Origin: DATLYB01 sp964502525
Lineage (GTDB): Bacteria; Bacteroidota; Bacteroidia; Chitinophagales; CAIOSU01
Reading direction: 5' to 3'
Assembly: GCA_964502525.1 (NCBI GenBank)
Contig: CAZCXH010000194.1
Location: 1 to 8,456, forward strand
Length of the DNA stretch: 8,456 nt
Shown here piece after piece: positions 1 through 7,300 of the stretch. The position numbers and the translations under genes were made by a program. The notes below the pieces were generated by a model. It was not told the origin of the DNA and searched no databases. It was given only the letters and a program-made list of their open reading frames with translations. The first letter of the stretch is position 1, and each line of letters begins with the position of its first letter.

Positions 1-302
1 CCGAAAATGAATGCCGACACTTCAATCACAATCAGCCGCACCGGATGGCTGTTCCACAGCAGTACGCCTCTCGGAATGAGGAATGCGCTCAGGTGCCCGA
101 AGAACAGCACAAGGATTCCCCAGTGAAACGGCAGCGAGCCCCAGAACAACTGCCTGCCCTCCAGAAACTGGGACGACAACGATGAATACTGGAATTTAAC
201 GCGGGTGTATTTGTAAATCGAACCCACCAGGAACACCGCCAGCGCAAGGTATGGCAAACCAATCAGAAGAAAATTGTTCAGCGCATTTACGAGGTCTTGC
301 AT
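1..302 (-). CDS. narI: Respiratory nitrate reductase gamma subunit NarI, 3' end cut by window edge
   Basis: Membrane cytochrome b subunit that oxidises quinol and passes electrons through two haems b to NarH. I translated it by hand from the ATG at 300-302; 100 codons are present and the frame is open to the window edge. The N-terminus (MQDLVNALNNFLLIGLPYLA) and first membrane segment (about residues 8-30) align with E. coli NarI. The second segment contains PFHWGILVLFFGH, with His60 and His70 ten residues apart, matching E. coli His56 and His66, the ligands of haems bP and bD. A third hydrophobic segment begins near residue 90. The other two haem histidines (E. coli 187 and 205) lie in the missing part. 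It follows narJ after a 95-nt gap that carries heptamer repeats, and has no Shine-Dalgarno sequence. Its place after narJ and the two conserved histidines make the call secure. Confidence 0.95.
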   Translation of the reverse strand, partial: MQDLVNALNNFLLIGLPYLALAVFLVGSIYKYTRVKFQYSSLSSQFLEGRQLFWGSLPFHWGILVLFFGHLSAFLIPRGVLLWNSHPVRLIVIEVSAFIF

Positions 303-342
303 ATTTCAGAGGTTTATTTTGGTTTAAAAAATGTTTTGGTTG

Positions 343-391
343 TTAGTTATTAGTCATTAGTCATTGGGCATTAGTCGTTGGGCAATAGTCA
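343..391 (-). repeat. Tandem heptamer array in the narJ-narI gap
   Basis: Seven consecutive 7-nt units fill this stretch without gaps. On the plus strand they read TTAGTTA, TTAGTCA, TTAGTCA, TTGGGCA, TTAGTCG, TTGGGCA and ATAGTCA; on the nar mRNA the commonest unit is TGACTAA. An eighth near-match (TTAGTCT, 398-404) overlaps the narJ stop codon. The TTAGTTA unit is identical to the main unit of the array before narH, so both belong to one family. Because 7 is not a multiple of 3, the TAA and TGA in the units fall in different frames along the array. The function is unknown: possibilities are neutral slippage repeats, an unstructured leader for narI, or protein or RNA binding sites. Confidence 0.85.
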
Positions 392-397
392 AGGATA

Positions 398-1060
398 TTA
401 GTCTTTTTCAAGTTCAATTTCGGTATAGACGTATTTCAAAAATTCCGAAGTTTCTTTCTTGTCTTCCTGTTCGGTGAAGTTGAAATCAGCCTTCAGCACT
501 GCATAGAGCGCCAGCAGCGTATTAATATAAATGGTATAGTAATTCTCCGCGCGTTCAATCAGCGTTTTGTGATGTTTCTTATACACCTTGTCTTTCGCCT
601 CAATGTGCTTGGGATCAAAATCCGCTATCATTTTTCCTACCGCAGCCGCAAGCACTTTCTCCACCAGTTCGCTGCGGACGGCTTCATCCTTCATCTTAGG
701 CAGCAGGCGCAGTACGTTGGTGAGATGGTCGGCAAGTTCGGTGCCGCAATCATTTCCCGCTTCGCGGTGTTCGCGGTTGAGATTCACCAGCAATTCTCCT
801 CTTTTGTAGTCTTCTCCAAACACAATATACCCCAGGTCAAGCGTGGTAACCGCCTGAACATCGAATGAGCGTGTGAACAGTTCTTCGCGCTCGATGCCGG
901 TAACTTTAGAAATGCAATCCGTGAAGGGTTGCAACAATTTTCCCGCTTCCGGATATTTTTCATTCAGCGCATCCTGGGCTTTCTGCACTTTCCCGATAAA
1001 ATTTCCATCGGGGTATTCAAACAAGCCCGCAAGCAGTTGGTAATGTGACAGGTTTTTCAT
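398..1060 (-). CDS. narJ: Nitrate reductase molybdenum cofactor assembly chaperone NarJ
   Basis: A 220-residue cytoplasmic chaperone of the TorD/DmsD/NarJ family. It binds apo-NarG, helps insert the Mo-bisMGD cofactor and Fe-S cluster, and holds the GH complex back from the membrane until it is complete; it is not part of the final enzyme. The early LLAGLFEYPD stretch (residues 9-18) matches the LLEYPD start of E. coli NarJ. The core, residues 59-101 (EELFTRSFD... then FGEDYKRGELLVNLNREHREAG), aligns with the ELFDR...HGESRDRGQAMVDL block. ELADHL (108-113) matches the conserved ELPDHL. The length is close to the E. coli protein (236 residues). After about residue 140 the sequence diverges and is rich in Lys and Glu, as is usual for the family. 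It starts 11 nt after the narH stop, so the two are almost certainly co-transcribed. The leader is A-rich with no Shine-Dalgarno sequence. Confidence 0.95.
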   Translation of the reverse strand: MKNLSHYQLLAGLFEYPDGNFIGKVQKAQDALNEKYPEAGKLLQPFTDCISKVTGIEREELFTRSFDVQAVTTLDLGYIVFGEDYKRGELLVNLNREHREAGNDCGTELADHLTNVLRLLPKMKDEAVRSELVEKVLAAAVGKMIADFDPKHIEAKDKVYKKHHKTLIERAENYYTIYINTLLALYAVLKADFNFTEQEDKKETSEFLKYVYTEIELEKD

Positions 1061-1071
1061 CGTTATTTGTT

Positions 1072-2622
1072 TTATAACCCGCGTGCAGGTTTTAGTTTAA
1101 ATCCGAAACCGGTATCGCCTTTGGTGTCGCCCGTGAACTCAAGCATTTCCACAGCCTGTTCGCGGTGGGCGGGCGGAATCACGAAGCGGTCGTCAAACTT
1201 GGCAAGCGCGGTGAGGTAGAAAATTCCCTCCGCCTGTTCAGCCGTCAGCCCGGCTTCGCGCAATGCTTCATTGGTGCGTTCCTGCGATACATCGCCAACG
1301 GTTACCCTTCTGCGGTGAATGCGCACCGCCATCAGCTTTTTCCATTTGTCTTTAATCAGGTTTTCATCGCCTGCGCTCAACATGCTTGCAAGATATTTCA
1401 GCGGAAAGCGCACCTGGTCGAGCGTGCCGAACAACTCCCGCGTACTGGTGTCGTAGAGCCAGTTGTCGTCCCAGTATTTGGCAATGGGATTCATTTTTTC
1501 AGCCTGTGCGCTGTTGTCCACCTGCTTCAAACTTGCCATTACCGGAAGCAATGGCGGCACGTAAAACAACATCGGCATGGTGCGGAACTCGGCATGAAGC
1601 GGCAGAGCAAGCCCCCATTCCTTCACGTATTTATAAACTGGCGAAAACTGCGCGGCTCTGATGGTGCTGTCGGCAACTCCGTTTTCCTTTGCTGCACGGA
1701 TTACATTTTCATCAAACGGATTGAGAATCATTTCGAGTTGGCGGTCAATCAGGTGGCTTTCGTCACTATGCACGGCAGCCTCAATCTTTGAAGCATCATA
1801 GAGCAGCACTCCGAGATAGCGGATTCTTCCTACGCACGAGTGCATACATGCGGGAGCCAGCCCCGCTTCGATACGCGGGAAGCAGAGGATGCACTTTTCC
1901 GATTTGCCTGTATGCCAGTTGTAATATGATTTTTTGTAAGGACAGGCGGTAACGCACATTCTCCATGCGCGGCACACCTCCTGATTAATCAGCACCACGC
2001 CATCTTCGCCTCTTTTGTAAATCGCTCCTGACGGGCATGAAGCGACACATGCCGGATTGAGGCAATGGTTGCAGATGCGCGGCAAGTAGAAGAACGCCAT
2101 TCTTTCCAACTGGAACATCACCTCCTGTTCAGCCTGAGAGAGATTTTTTAGATTCGGGTCCTGGCGGGCATAGTCGGGAGTGCCGCTCAGGTCGTCATCC
2201 CAGTTGGGACCCATCTTGATGTCAATGGGTTTCCCGGTAATCAGTGAAATAGGACGCGCTGAAGGCTGGTCATCCAACTCAGGCGACTCGATGAGGTCAA
2301 GATATTTGTAGGTGAACGGCTCATAATAGTCGTCAATCACCGGAAGGTTGGGGTTATGGAAAATATTCACCAAGCCTCTCAGCTTGCCCGCGCCTTTCAG
2401 GTTGATGCCGCTGCCGTTCTTTTCCCACCCTCCTTTATAAATATCCTGGTCTTCCCATTTGGTGGGATAACCCGTGCCGGGCTTGGTCTCCACATTATTC
2501 CACCACATGTACTCCGCGCCCTTGCGGTCGGTCCAGATATTTTTGCAAGCGATGGAACACGTGTGGCACCCGATGCACTTGTCGAGGTGAAACACCATTG
2601 AAACTTGTGAGCGAACGTCCAT
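1072..2622 (-). CDS. narH: Respiratory nitrate reductase beta subunit NarH (four-cluster ferredoxin-type subunit)
   Basis: A 516-residue electron-transfer subunit that carries electrons from NarI to NarG on the cytoplasmic face. All cluster ligands are at the same residue numbers as in E. coli NarH: C16, C19, C22, C26 in CIGCHTCSIAC; C184, C187, C192, C196 in CNHCLNPACVASC; C217, C223, C227; and C244, C247, C259, C263 in CILCFPR...PACMHSC. Position 220 is Trp (CRAWRMC) where a ferredoxin would have Cys, the hallmark of the [3Fe-4S] cluster of true NarH/NxrB proteins. This predicts three [4Fe-4S] clusters plus one [3Fe-4S]. NNVETKPG (42-49) and IDDYYEPF (96-103) are further NarH signatures. 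The C-terminus is a few residues longer than E. coli NarH and diverges. The start is fixed by the conserved MDVRSQVSMV opening; it lies 4 nt downstream of a heptamer array. There is no twin-arginine signal, as expected for a cytoplasmic-facing enzyme. Confidence 0.98.
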   Translation of the reverse strand: MDVRSQVSMVFHLDKCIGCHTCSIACKNIWTDRKGAEYMWWNNVETKPGTGYPTKWEDQDIYKGGWEKNGSGINLKGAGKLRGLVNIFHNPNLPVIDDYYEPFTYKYLDLIESPELDDQPSARPISLITGKPIDIKMGPNWDDDLSGTPDYARQDPNLKNLSQAEQEVMFQLERMAFFYLPRICNHCLNPACVASCPSGAIYKRGEDGVVLINQEVCRAWRMCVTACPYKKSYYNWHTGKSEKCILCFPRIEAGLAPACMHSCVGRIRYLGVLLYDASKIEAAVHSDESHLIDRQLEMILNPFDENVIRAAKENGVADSTIRAAQFSPVYKYVKEWGLALPLHAEFRTMPMLFYVPPLLPVMASLKQVDNSAQAEKMNPIAKYWDDNWLYDTSTRELFGTLDQVRFPLKYLASMLSAGDENLIKDKWKKLMAVRIHRRRVTVGDVSQERTNEALREAGLTAEQAEGIFYLTALAKFDDRFVIPPAHREQAVEMLEFTGDTKGDTGFGFKLKPARGL

Positions 2623-2626
2623 GTCT

Positions 2627-2661
2627 TTAGTTATTAGTTATTAGTTATTGGTTATTTGTTA
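2627..2661 (-). repeat. Tandem heptamer array in the narH leader
   Basis: Five adjacent 7-nt units read TTAGTTA, TTAGTTA, TTAGTTA, TTGGTTA and TTTGTTA on the plus strand, i.e. TAACTAA-type units on the mRNA. Two decayed units (ATCATTA and ATCGTTT) may extend the array to 2675. It ends 4 nt before the narH ATG, so it is the translation start region of narH. The units are A/T-rich and predicted to be unstructured. They put TAA stop codons in all three frames just before the start. The family is the same as at 343-391, but the copies here are more uniform, suggesting a younger or better maintained array. Confidence 0.85.
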
Positions 2662-2685
2662 ATCATTAATCGTTTCTCAAAACAG

Positions 2686-2734
2686 TTAATCGCTATTTCC
2701 CCGGTTATCTTTTTAAATAACCGATAGCGATTAA
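2686..2734 (-). other. Long bulged stem-loop between narG and narH
   Basis: Perfect 11-nt outer arms (TTAATCGCTAT at 2686-2696 and ATAGCGATTAA at 2724-2734) enclose perfect 7-nt inner arms (CGGTTAT at 2702-2708 and ATAACCG at 2717-2723). There is an 8-nt loop and a 5-nt bulge (2697-2701) on one side only. In the mRNA this forms a hairpin starting 16 nt after the narG stop. No T-run follows on either strand, so it is unlikely to be a strong intrinsic terminator. It could stabilise the 3' end of narG after processing, adjust the narG:narH ratio, or be a small mobile palindromic repeat. TATCGGTTA occurs twice, 14 nt apart, on the mRNA strand (2721-2729 and 2735-2743), which may reflect decayed heptamers. 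Confidence 0.75.
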
Positions 2735-2749
2735 CCGATAACTTTTTCC

Positions 2750-5700
2750 CTACCATTCTAATTTCTCCATTTTCTGCACTATCACATAGGAATCGCGTTG
2801 CGGAGCGATGGGACCCCAATAGTTAAAGTGATAGGAAAACTGCCCATAGCCGCCATTCAGATAGTTCGGCTTCAGGTGCGTACGGGTAACGCTGTTGTGC
2901 CCGCCTCCGCGCCTGCCTCTCAACTGCGACTTTGGAATTCCCACCGTTCTTTCCGGAACGTGATACACGATGCACATTCCCGGAGCAATTCTCGAACTCA
3001 CCACAGCACGGGTTACATAAACTCCGTGGTCATTATGCACTTCCACCCAGTCATTGTCTTTGATGCCGAGTTTTTCCGCATCCACTTCACTCAGCCAGCA
3101 AGGCTCAATACCACGCGAGAGCGTAAGCATCCTCAGGTTTTCCATGTAAGTGGAGTGGATGTGCCATTTTCCGTGAGGCGTGATATAGTTCAGCGCCATC
3201 GCTTTGCCCTTTTTCCATGTTTCGCGCAAATCGCCATACACTTCAGGACGCGGAGCCGGCTTGTAAGTGGGCAGATGCTCACCGTAAGCGATATACAATT
3301 CCTGGTCAAGATAAAAATGCTGACGTCCTGTAAGCGTTCTCCAAGGAACAAGCCTTTCCACATTGTAAGTGTAGGGTGCATAAGCCCGTCCATCGTTCAT
3401 CAAACCTGACCACAAGGGCGAAGTGTTATATCTGCGCGGCTGTGCTGCTAAATCCTGATAGCGGAGTTTAACATCTTTGCTGCCTTCGCCCAAATCAGCC
3501 AGTACAAGACCGGTTTTCTTTTCCATGTTCTTGTATGCCTGCACATTCAGCTTGCCGTTGGTGAGCGTTGATAAGTGCAATACGGCATTGGCAGCCCATT
3601 CGTCTTCCTGGATGCTGGGTAAGGTTTTCTCTCCATACTTCCGCTTGGGGAAATGATTGGAAGTGCACATTTCATCATACTCTTCCTTGCAGAAATAATG
3701 ATTGCCATGCGCGCCCAGCCCTTTCTCACGAATGCCTTCACCCAGCGTGATGAATTTTTCATAGAGCTGCGTGTAGTCGCGCGTGACCACCGTGAACTTG
3801 GGCATGGACTTACCGGGCACCGGCTCACATTCGCCTTTGTACCAGTCCTTGATGGTGGGCTGCGTGATTTCGTCAGCAGAATCGTGCGAGAGGGGCGTCA
3901 TCACAATGTCGGTTTGCGGTTCTGCAAAATGTGTTTTTGCCAACTCGCTGGTCGCTTTTGTGATTTGCTTAAAAATATCCCAGTCGGTTTTTGATTCCCA
4001 CACCGGGGCAACCGCCTGTCCGAGCGGATGGATGAATGAATGGAGGTCGGTGCTGTTCAGGTCGGTTTTTTCATACCATGAAGCTGCCGGAAGCACGATG
4101 TCGGAATAGAGAGCGGATGAATCCATTCGGAAATTCAAATCCACCACCAAATCCATCTTGCCCACCGGAGCGATATCGTGCCATTTCACTTCTTCCGTTT
4201 TGTCATCGGCATCTTTTGCAATGGCGTTGCTGTGCGTTCCCAGATAGTGCTTGAAAGCGTACTCATGACCTTTCATGCTGCCGTGGATGGCGTTGCCGCG
4301 CCAGATATACCACACACGCGGGAAGTTTTCTTCCGAATCGGGGTCGTTGATGGAGAACTGCAACTTGCGGTCTTTCAATTGCCCCACCGTCCATTTCACA
4401 AATTCCTCATTGGTTTTTGCTCCGGCAGCAGCAGCTTCTTTATGCAGATTCAGCGGATTTTTATTGAATTGCGGATAGAATGGCATCCACCCGTTTCTTA
4501 CCGCAGTGAAAATCGTATCGGCAGTATGTTTTTTCGTCCATTTATTATCGGGCACCGGGTTGTAATGCCAGTGATAGCCGTCATACCGGTACTGGCAGGT
4601 ATTGATATAATGCCACAGCGGTGCCTGCTGCAAGCGGGCTGTCGGCACCCAGTCTTTTGCAAAGGTGATGCCGCCCCATGAGTCAACCGGAGCAAGTTTT
4701 TCCTGACCTACATAGTGGTTCAGCCCTCCTCCGTTCACTCCTACACATCCGCACAATGCCAATGCCATTGCCGCTGAACGGTAAATGAGATTGGCGTGAT
4801 ACCAGTGATTGATACCGGCACCGACAATCACCATGCACTTACCTTTGGTGGTTTCGGCAGTATTTCCCCATTCATGGGCAAATTGCAAAACGGTTTTTGA
4901 GTCAATTCCCGTGAAGACTTCCTGCCACGCGGGCGTGTAGGAAGCGTCTTTATCGGTGTAATCTTTCGGATAATCACCGGCAAGCCCGCGGTCAACGCCA
5001 TATTGACCCATCAGCAAATCATAAATTGTAGCCACCGGCACTTTGCCGTTCACGGTGTCCACATATTTCACCGGCACCCCGCGCAGAAAAGTTTTATTCA
5101 AGCCGTACTCGATAAATTCAGTTTGCAACACTCCGTCATTTTTATCGAGCATGGTGAGCACCGGGTCAAATTCTTTATTCTGCTCGCCACATTCCAATTT
5201 CATATTCCATTTGCCGCCTGCCTTATCCCACCTGTAACCCATAGTGCCTTTAGGTGAAACAAAATCGCCTGTTTTTGCATCAATGTTCAAAAACTTCCAT
5301 TCCCCGTTTTCGATGTCTTTCCATTTTGAGAGTTCATTGGCGCGAATCAGCCTGCCTGGTTTGTAATGGTCTCCTTCTTTTTCGAGATGCACTAAAAACG
5401 GGCTGTCGGTGTATTGTTTGGTGTAATTAATAAAATAAGGCGTCTGTTTCTGATGATGATATTCTTTCAGGATGATGTGCGTTACAGCCATCCAGAAGGC
5501 ATTGTCCGTTCCGGGATGCACCGGCACCCACTGGTCGGCATATTTGCACACCTGGCTGAAGTCGGGCGAGAACACCACGGCTTTTGTTCCGTTGTGGCGC
5601 GATTCGGCAAAAAAGTGGCAGTCGGGCGTGCGCGTCATGTTCAGGCAAGCGCCCATGTCGGCAATCAGCTTGGAGTTGTACCAGTCAGCGCTTTCGCACA

Positions 5701-6364
5701 CATCAGTCTGCTCGCCCCACATTTCGGGAAAGTGAGTCGGCAAATCGCAGTACCAATCGTAAAAACTTAAATTGAATCCTCCGAAGAGCTGAAGGAAGCG
5801 CGCACCGGCAGCGTAACTCAGCATAGACATGGCGGGGATAGGTGAGAAACCCGCAACACGGTCGGGACCGTGTTTCTTAGCAGTGTAAATATTAGCGGCA
5901 GCCATTATCTCCAATGCTTCGTCCCATGTTGTCCTTCTGAAACCGCCTTTTCCACGCGACCATTGGTAGCGTTTACGCTTTTCTTTATTGTTCTGGAGAT
6001 TTTCCCATGCTTTCACCGGGTCGCCACCGGCTTTTTCTTTTTCCTCGCGGAAAAAATCAAGAAGCGTTCCTCGTATAAGAGGGTATTTTATACGAAGCGG
6101 ACTGTACAAATACCATGAGTAGGAAATTCCGCGCTGGCACCCGCGCGGCTCGTAAGGCGGAAGTGAATCTTCCAGCAATGGATAATCCAATTGCTGCGTT
6201 TCCCAAACCACGATGCCGTCTTTCACATGGATTTGCCACGAGCAGCCGCCCGTGCAGTTCACGCCATGCGTGCTGCGCACGATACGGTCGTGTTGGAAAC
6301 GGTTGCGGTAAAACTCTTCCCACTTGCGGGTTTTCGGGGAGATAATGTCTTCAATCCAACTCAT
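2750..6364 (-). CDS. narG: Respiratory nitrate reductase alpha (catalytic) subunit NarG
   Basis: A 1204-residue molybdenum enzyme that reduces nitrate to nitrite in the cytoplasm, slightly shorter than E. coli NarG (1247). The N-terminal Fe-S cluster motif is His33, Cys37, Cys41 and Cys76 (THGVNCTGGC... then PRGCQRG), the His-Cys3 pattern of NarG FS0. YDWYCDLP supplies Asp207, equivalent to the Mo ligand Asp222 of E. coli. Other NarG signatures are GPDRVAGFSPIPAMSM (166-181), GEQTDV (217-222), GAGINHWYH, GCVGVNGGG, LYSDIVLPAASWYEK and, from about residue 1056, the C-terminal dinucleotide-binding domain (NYITPHGKWHIHSTY, RGGGHNSVTR). The N-terminus is about 17 residues shorter than E. coli and has no twin-arginine signal, so the active site should face the cytoplasm. 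About 14 C-terminal residues of the E. coli protein are absent. Cys223 replaces a Pro of E. coli next to GEQTDV. It starts 21 nt after the cytochrome gene. Confidence 0.98.
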   Translation of the reverse strand: MSWIEDIISPKTRKWEEFYRNRFQHDRIVRSTHGVNCTGGCSWQIHVKDGIVVWETQQLDYPLLEDSLPPYEPRGCQRGISYSWYLYSPLRIKYPLIRGTLLDFFREEKEKAGGDPVKAWENLQNNKEKRKRYQWSRGKGGFRRTTWDEALEIMAAANIYTAKKHGPDRVAGFSPIPAMSMLSYAAGARFLQLFGGFNLSFYDWYCDLPTHFPEMWGEQTDVCESADWYNSKLIADMGACLNMTRTPDCHFFAESRHNGTKAVVFSPDFSQVCKYADQWVPVHPGTDNAFWMAVTHIILKEYHHQKQTPYFINYTKQYTDSPFLVHLEKEGDHYKPGRLIRANELSKWKDIENGEWKFLNIDAKTGDFVSPKGTMGYRWDKAGGKWNMKLECGEQNKEFDPVLTMLDKNDGVLQTEFIEYGLNKTFLRGVPVKYVDTVNGKVPVATIYDLLMGQYGVDRGLAGDYPKDYTDKDASYTPAWQEVFTGIDSKTVLQFAHEWGNTAETTKGKCMVIVGAGINHWYHANLIYRSAAMALALCGCVGVNGGGLNHYVGQEKLAPVDSWGGITFAKDWVPTARLQQAPLWHYINTCQYRYDGYHWHYNPVPDNKWTKKHTADTIFTAVRNGWMPFYPQFNKNPLNLHKEAAAAGAKTNEEFVKWTVGQLKDRKLQFSINDPDSEENFPRVWYIWRGNAIHGSMKGHEYAFKHYLGTHSNAIAKDADDKTEEVKWHDIAPVGKMDLVVDLNFRMDSSALYSDIVLPAASWYEKTDLNSTDLHSFIHPLGQAVAPVWESKTDWDIFKQITKATSELAKTHFAEPQTDIVMTPLSHDSADEITQPTIKDWYKGECEPVPGKSMPKFTVVTRDYTQLYEKFITLGEGIREKGLGAHGNHYFCKEEYDEMCTSNHFPKRKYGEKTLPSIQEDEWAANAVLHLSTLTNGKLNVQAYKNMEKKTGLVLADLGEGSKDVKLRYQDLAAQPRRYNTSPLWSGLMNDGRAYAPYTYNVERLVPWRTLTGRQHFYLDQELYIAYGEHLPTYKPAPRPEVYGDLRETWKKGKAMALNYITPHGKWHIHSTYMENLRMLTLSRGIEPCWLSEVDAEKLGIKDNDWVEVHNDHGVYVTRAVVSSRIAPGMCIVYHVPERTVGIPKSQLRGRRGGGHNSVTRTHLKPNYLNGGYGQFSYHFNYWGPIAPQRDSYVIVQKMEKLEW

Positions 6365-6385
6365 GTTATGTTGATTTATAAGTTT

Positions 6386-7246
6386 TTAATTAATAGACTT
6401 CACCTGTCGGTCGTAAATTCTCGTGTTCACGGTTTTGCTTTTTCTCCTGAACCACAATGCCGGGAAAACGCCCATCAGGATGAAGGCGCCAATGATGCCG
6501 GTATAGAGCATCCTTTTACCGTAATCACGCTGCTGCTGGTATATCTGCTCGTCATTGGCAACTTTCAGAAAGGCGGTAAGCTGAAAAATTTCATCCTCGG
6601 TCAGCGGGTTATTCTGAAAAGCCTGTTTCATTGCAGGGAAAGGTGCAGATGCCAGAATGGCTTGCACCCCTTCTCCGGTGAGCCTTCCATAAACTCCGGT
6701 CAGGTCTTTTGCCAGAGCGCCTCCGGTAACCACCTTGTCATTCTTCACATTGTGGCAGGAGTTGCAGGTAGGACCTCCATTGGCGAAATTGGTTTTGCCT
6801 ACGAATAAATTCTGCCCCGCTACAATATCTGCATCAGTTGCCACGCGCTCGGGCGTTGCCGGTTCGGTTGTTTGTGATTCAGCGCTTGCAGTAGTTCCTG
6901 CCGTTTCAGCCGGGCTGTTTGCAATAATATATGCCAGCACCGATTTTATCTGCGCATCGGTGAGGTTTTGGTCGGGCATGATGGTTTTGTTGAATTCTTC
7001 AAAAATCGCCACGGCTTGCGGGTCGCCTTTGCTGACCATGCCTTGTGATGACTTCACGAAGCTGACGAACCATTCCTCCGTGCGCCTTTTGTGGACATTT
7101 GCCAGGCCGGGACCCACCAGCCGGGCGCTGCTGACTTTGTGGCAGGCCGAACAGGTGGATTTAAAAATGGTTTCGCCTTCATCTTGGGCAAAGAGGCTAA
7201 AGGAAAATCCGAAAAACAGGAGACTGCAAAAAACTGAAGTTTTCAT
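6386..7246 (-). CDS. narC: Membrane-anchored diheme cytochrome c, NarC-like
   Basis: I place the start at the ATG at 7244-7246, giving 286 residues, because MKTSVFCSLLFFGFSFSLFA is a clean signal peptide (cut near residue 20, before QDEGE). The longer frame to 7336 reads straight through an operator palindrome. Two class I haem c domains follow: CSACH (Cys32, Cys35, His36) with Met90 in TIMPDQ as likely sixth ligand, and CNSCH (Cys161, Cys164, His165) with Met206 in PAMKQAF as a candidate. The domains are joined by an Ala/Thr/Glu-rich linker (about 112-138). A single membrane helix (about 246-266, MLYTGIIGAFILMGVFPALWF) followed by RRK anchors it, so both haem domains should sit in the periplasm. 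In Thermus, a diheme NarC heads the nar operon and helps anchor the enzyme and carry electrons onward. Position and architecture fit that role, but homology to Thermus NarC itself is unproven; another c-type donor or acceptor is possible. Confidence 0.78.
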   Translation of the reverse strand: MKTSVFCSLLFFGFSFSLFAQDEGETIFKSTCSACHKVSSARLVGPGLANVHKRRTEEWFVSFVKSSQGMVSKGDPQAVAIFEEFNKTIMPDQNLTDAQIKSVLAYIIANSPAETAGTTASAESQTTEPATPERVATDADIVAGQNLFVGKTNFANGGPTCNSCHNVKNDKVVTGGALAKDLTGVYGRLTGEGVQAILASAPFPAMKQAFQNNPLTEDEIFQLTAFLKVANDEQIYQQQRDYGKRMLYTGIIGAFILMGVFPALWFRRKSKTVNTRIYDRQVKSIN

Positions 7247-7270
7247 GCCGGTGGTTTTTATTATCCCGGT

Positions 7271-7278
7271 CAAAATTT
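7271..7278 (-). promoter_or_regulatory. Possible -7 promoter element of the nar operon
   Basis: On the minus strand this reads AAATTTTG, one mismatch from the Bacteroidota -7 consensus TAnnTTTG. Transcription would start near 7266-7268, giving a leader of about 20 nt before the cytochrome ATG and putting the nearer operator dyad centre close to -41. No good -33 TTG lies at the usual spacing, which fits a promoter that needs an activator. An alternative is GATAAT on the minus strand (7260-7265), resembling a classical -10. An 8-nt degenerate match is weak evidence. Confidence 0.3.
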
Positions 7279-7300
7279 CGTGATAAGGAGACCTCATGGA

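Noticed and set aside
343..391. Possible CRISPR-like array
   Set aside because: Units are 7 nt and contiguous with no spacers, and no cas genes are present.
1165..1791. Plus-strand open frame of 208 codons inside narH
   Set aside because: It is antisense to a fully conserved NarH; its length reflects codon bias of narH, with no recognisable domain.
2686..2734. Intrinsic terminator splitting narG from narH
   Set aside because: No T-run follows the stem on either strand, the stem is A/T-rich with a large bulge, and narH is needed with narG.
6191..6808. Plus-strand open frame of 205 codons across the narG-cytochrome junction
   Set aside because: It is antisense to the conserved NarG N-terminus and to the cytochrome second haem domain, both of which are clearly coding on the minus strand.
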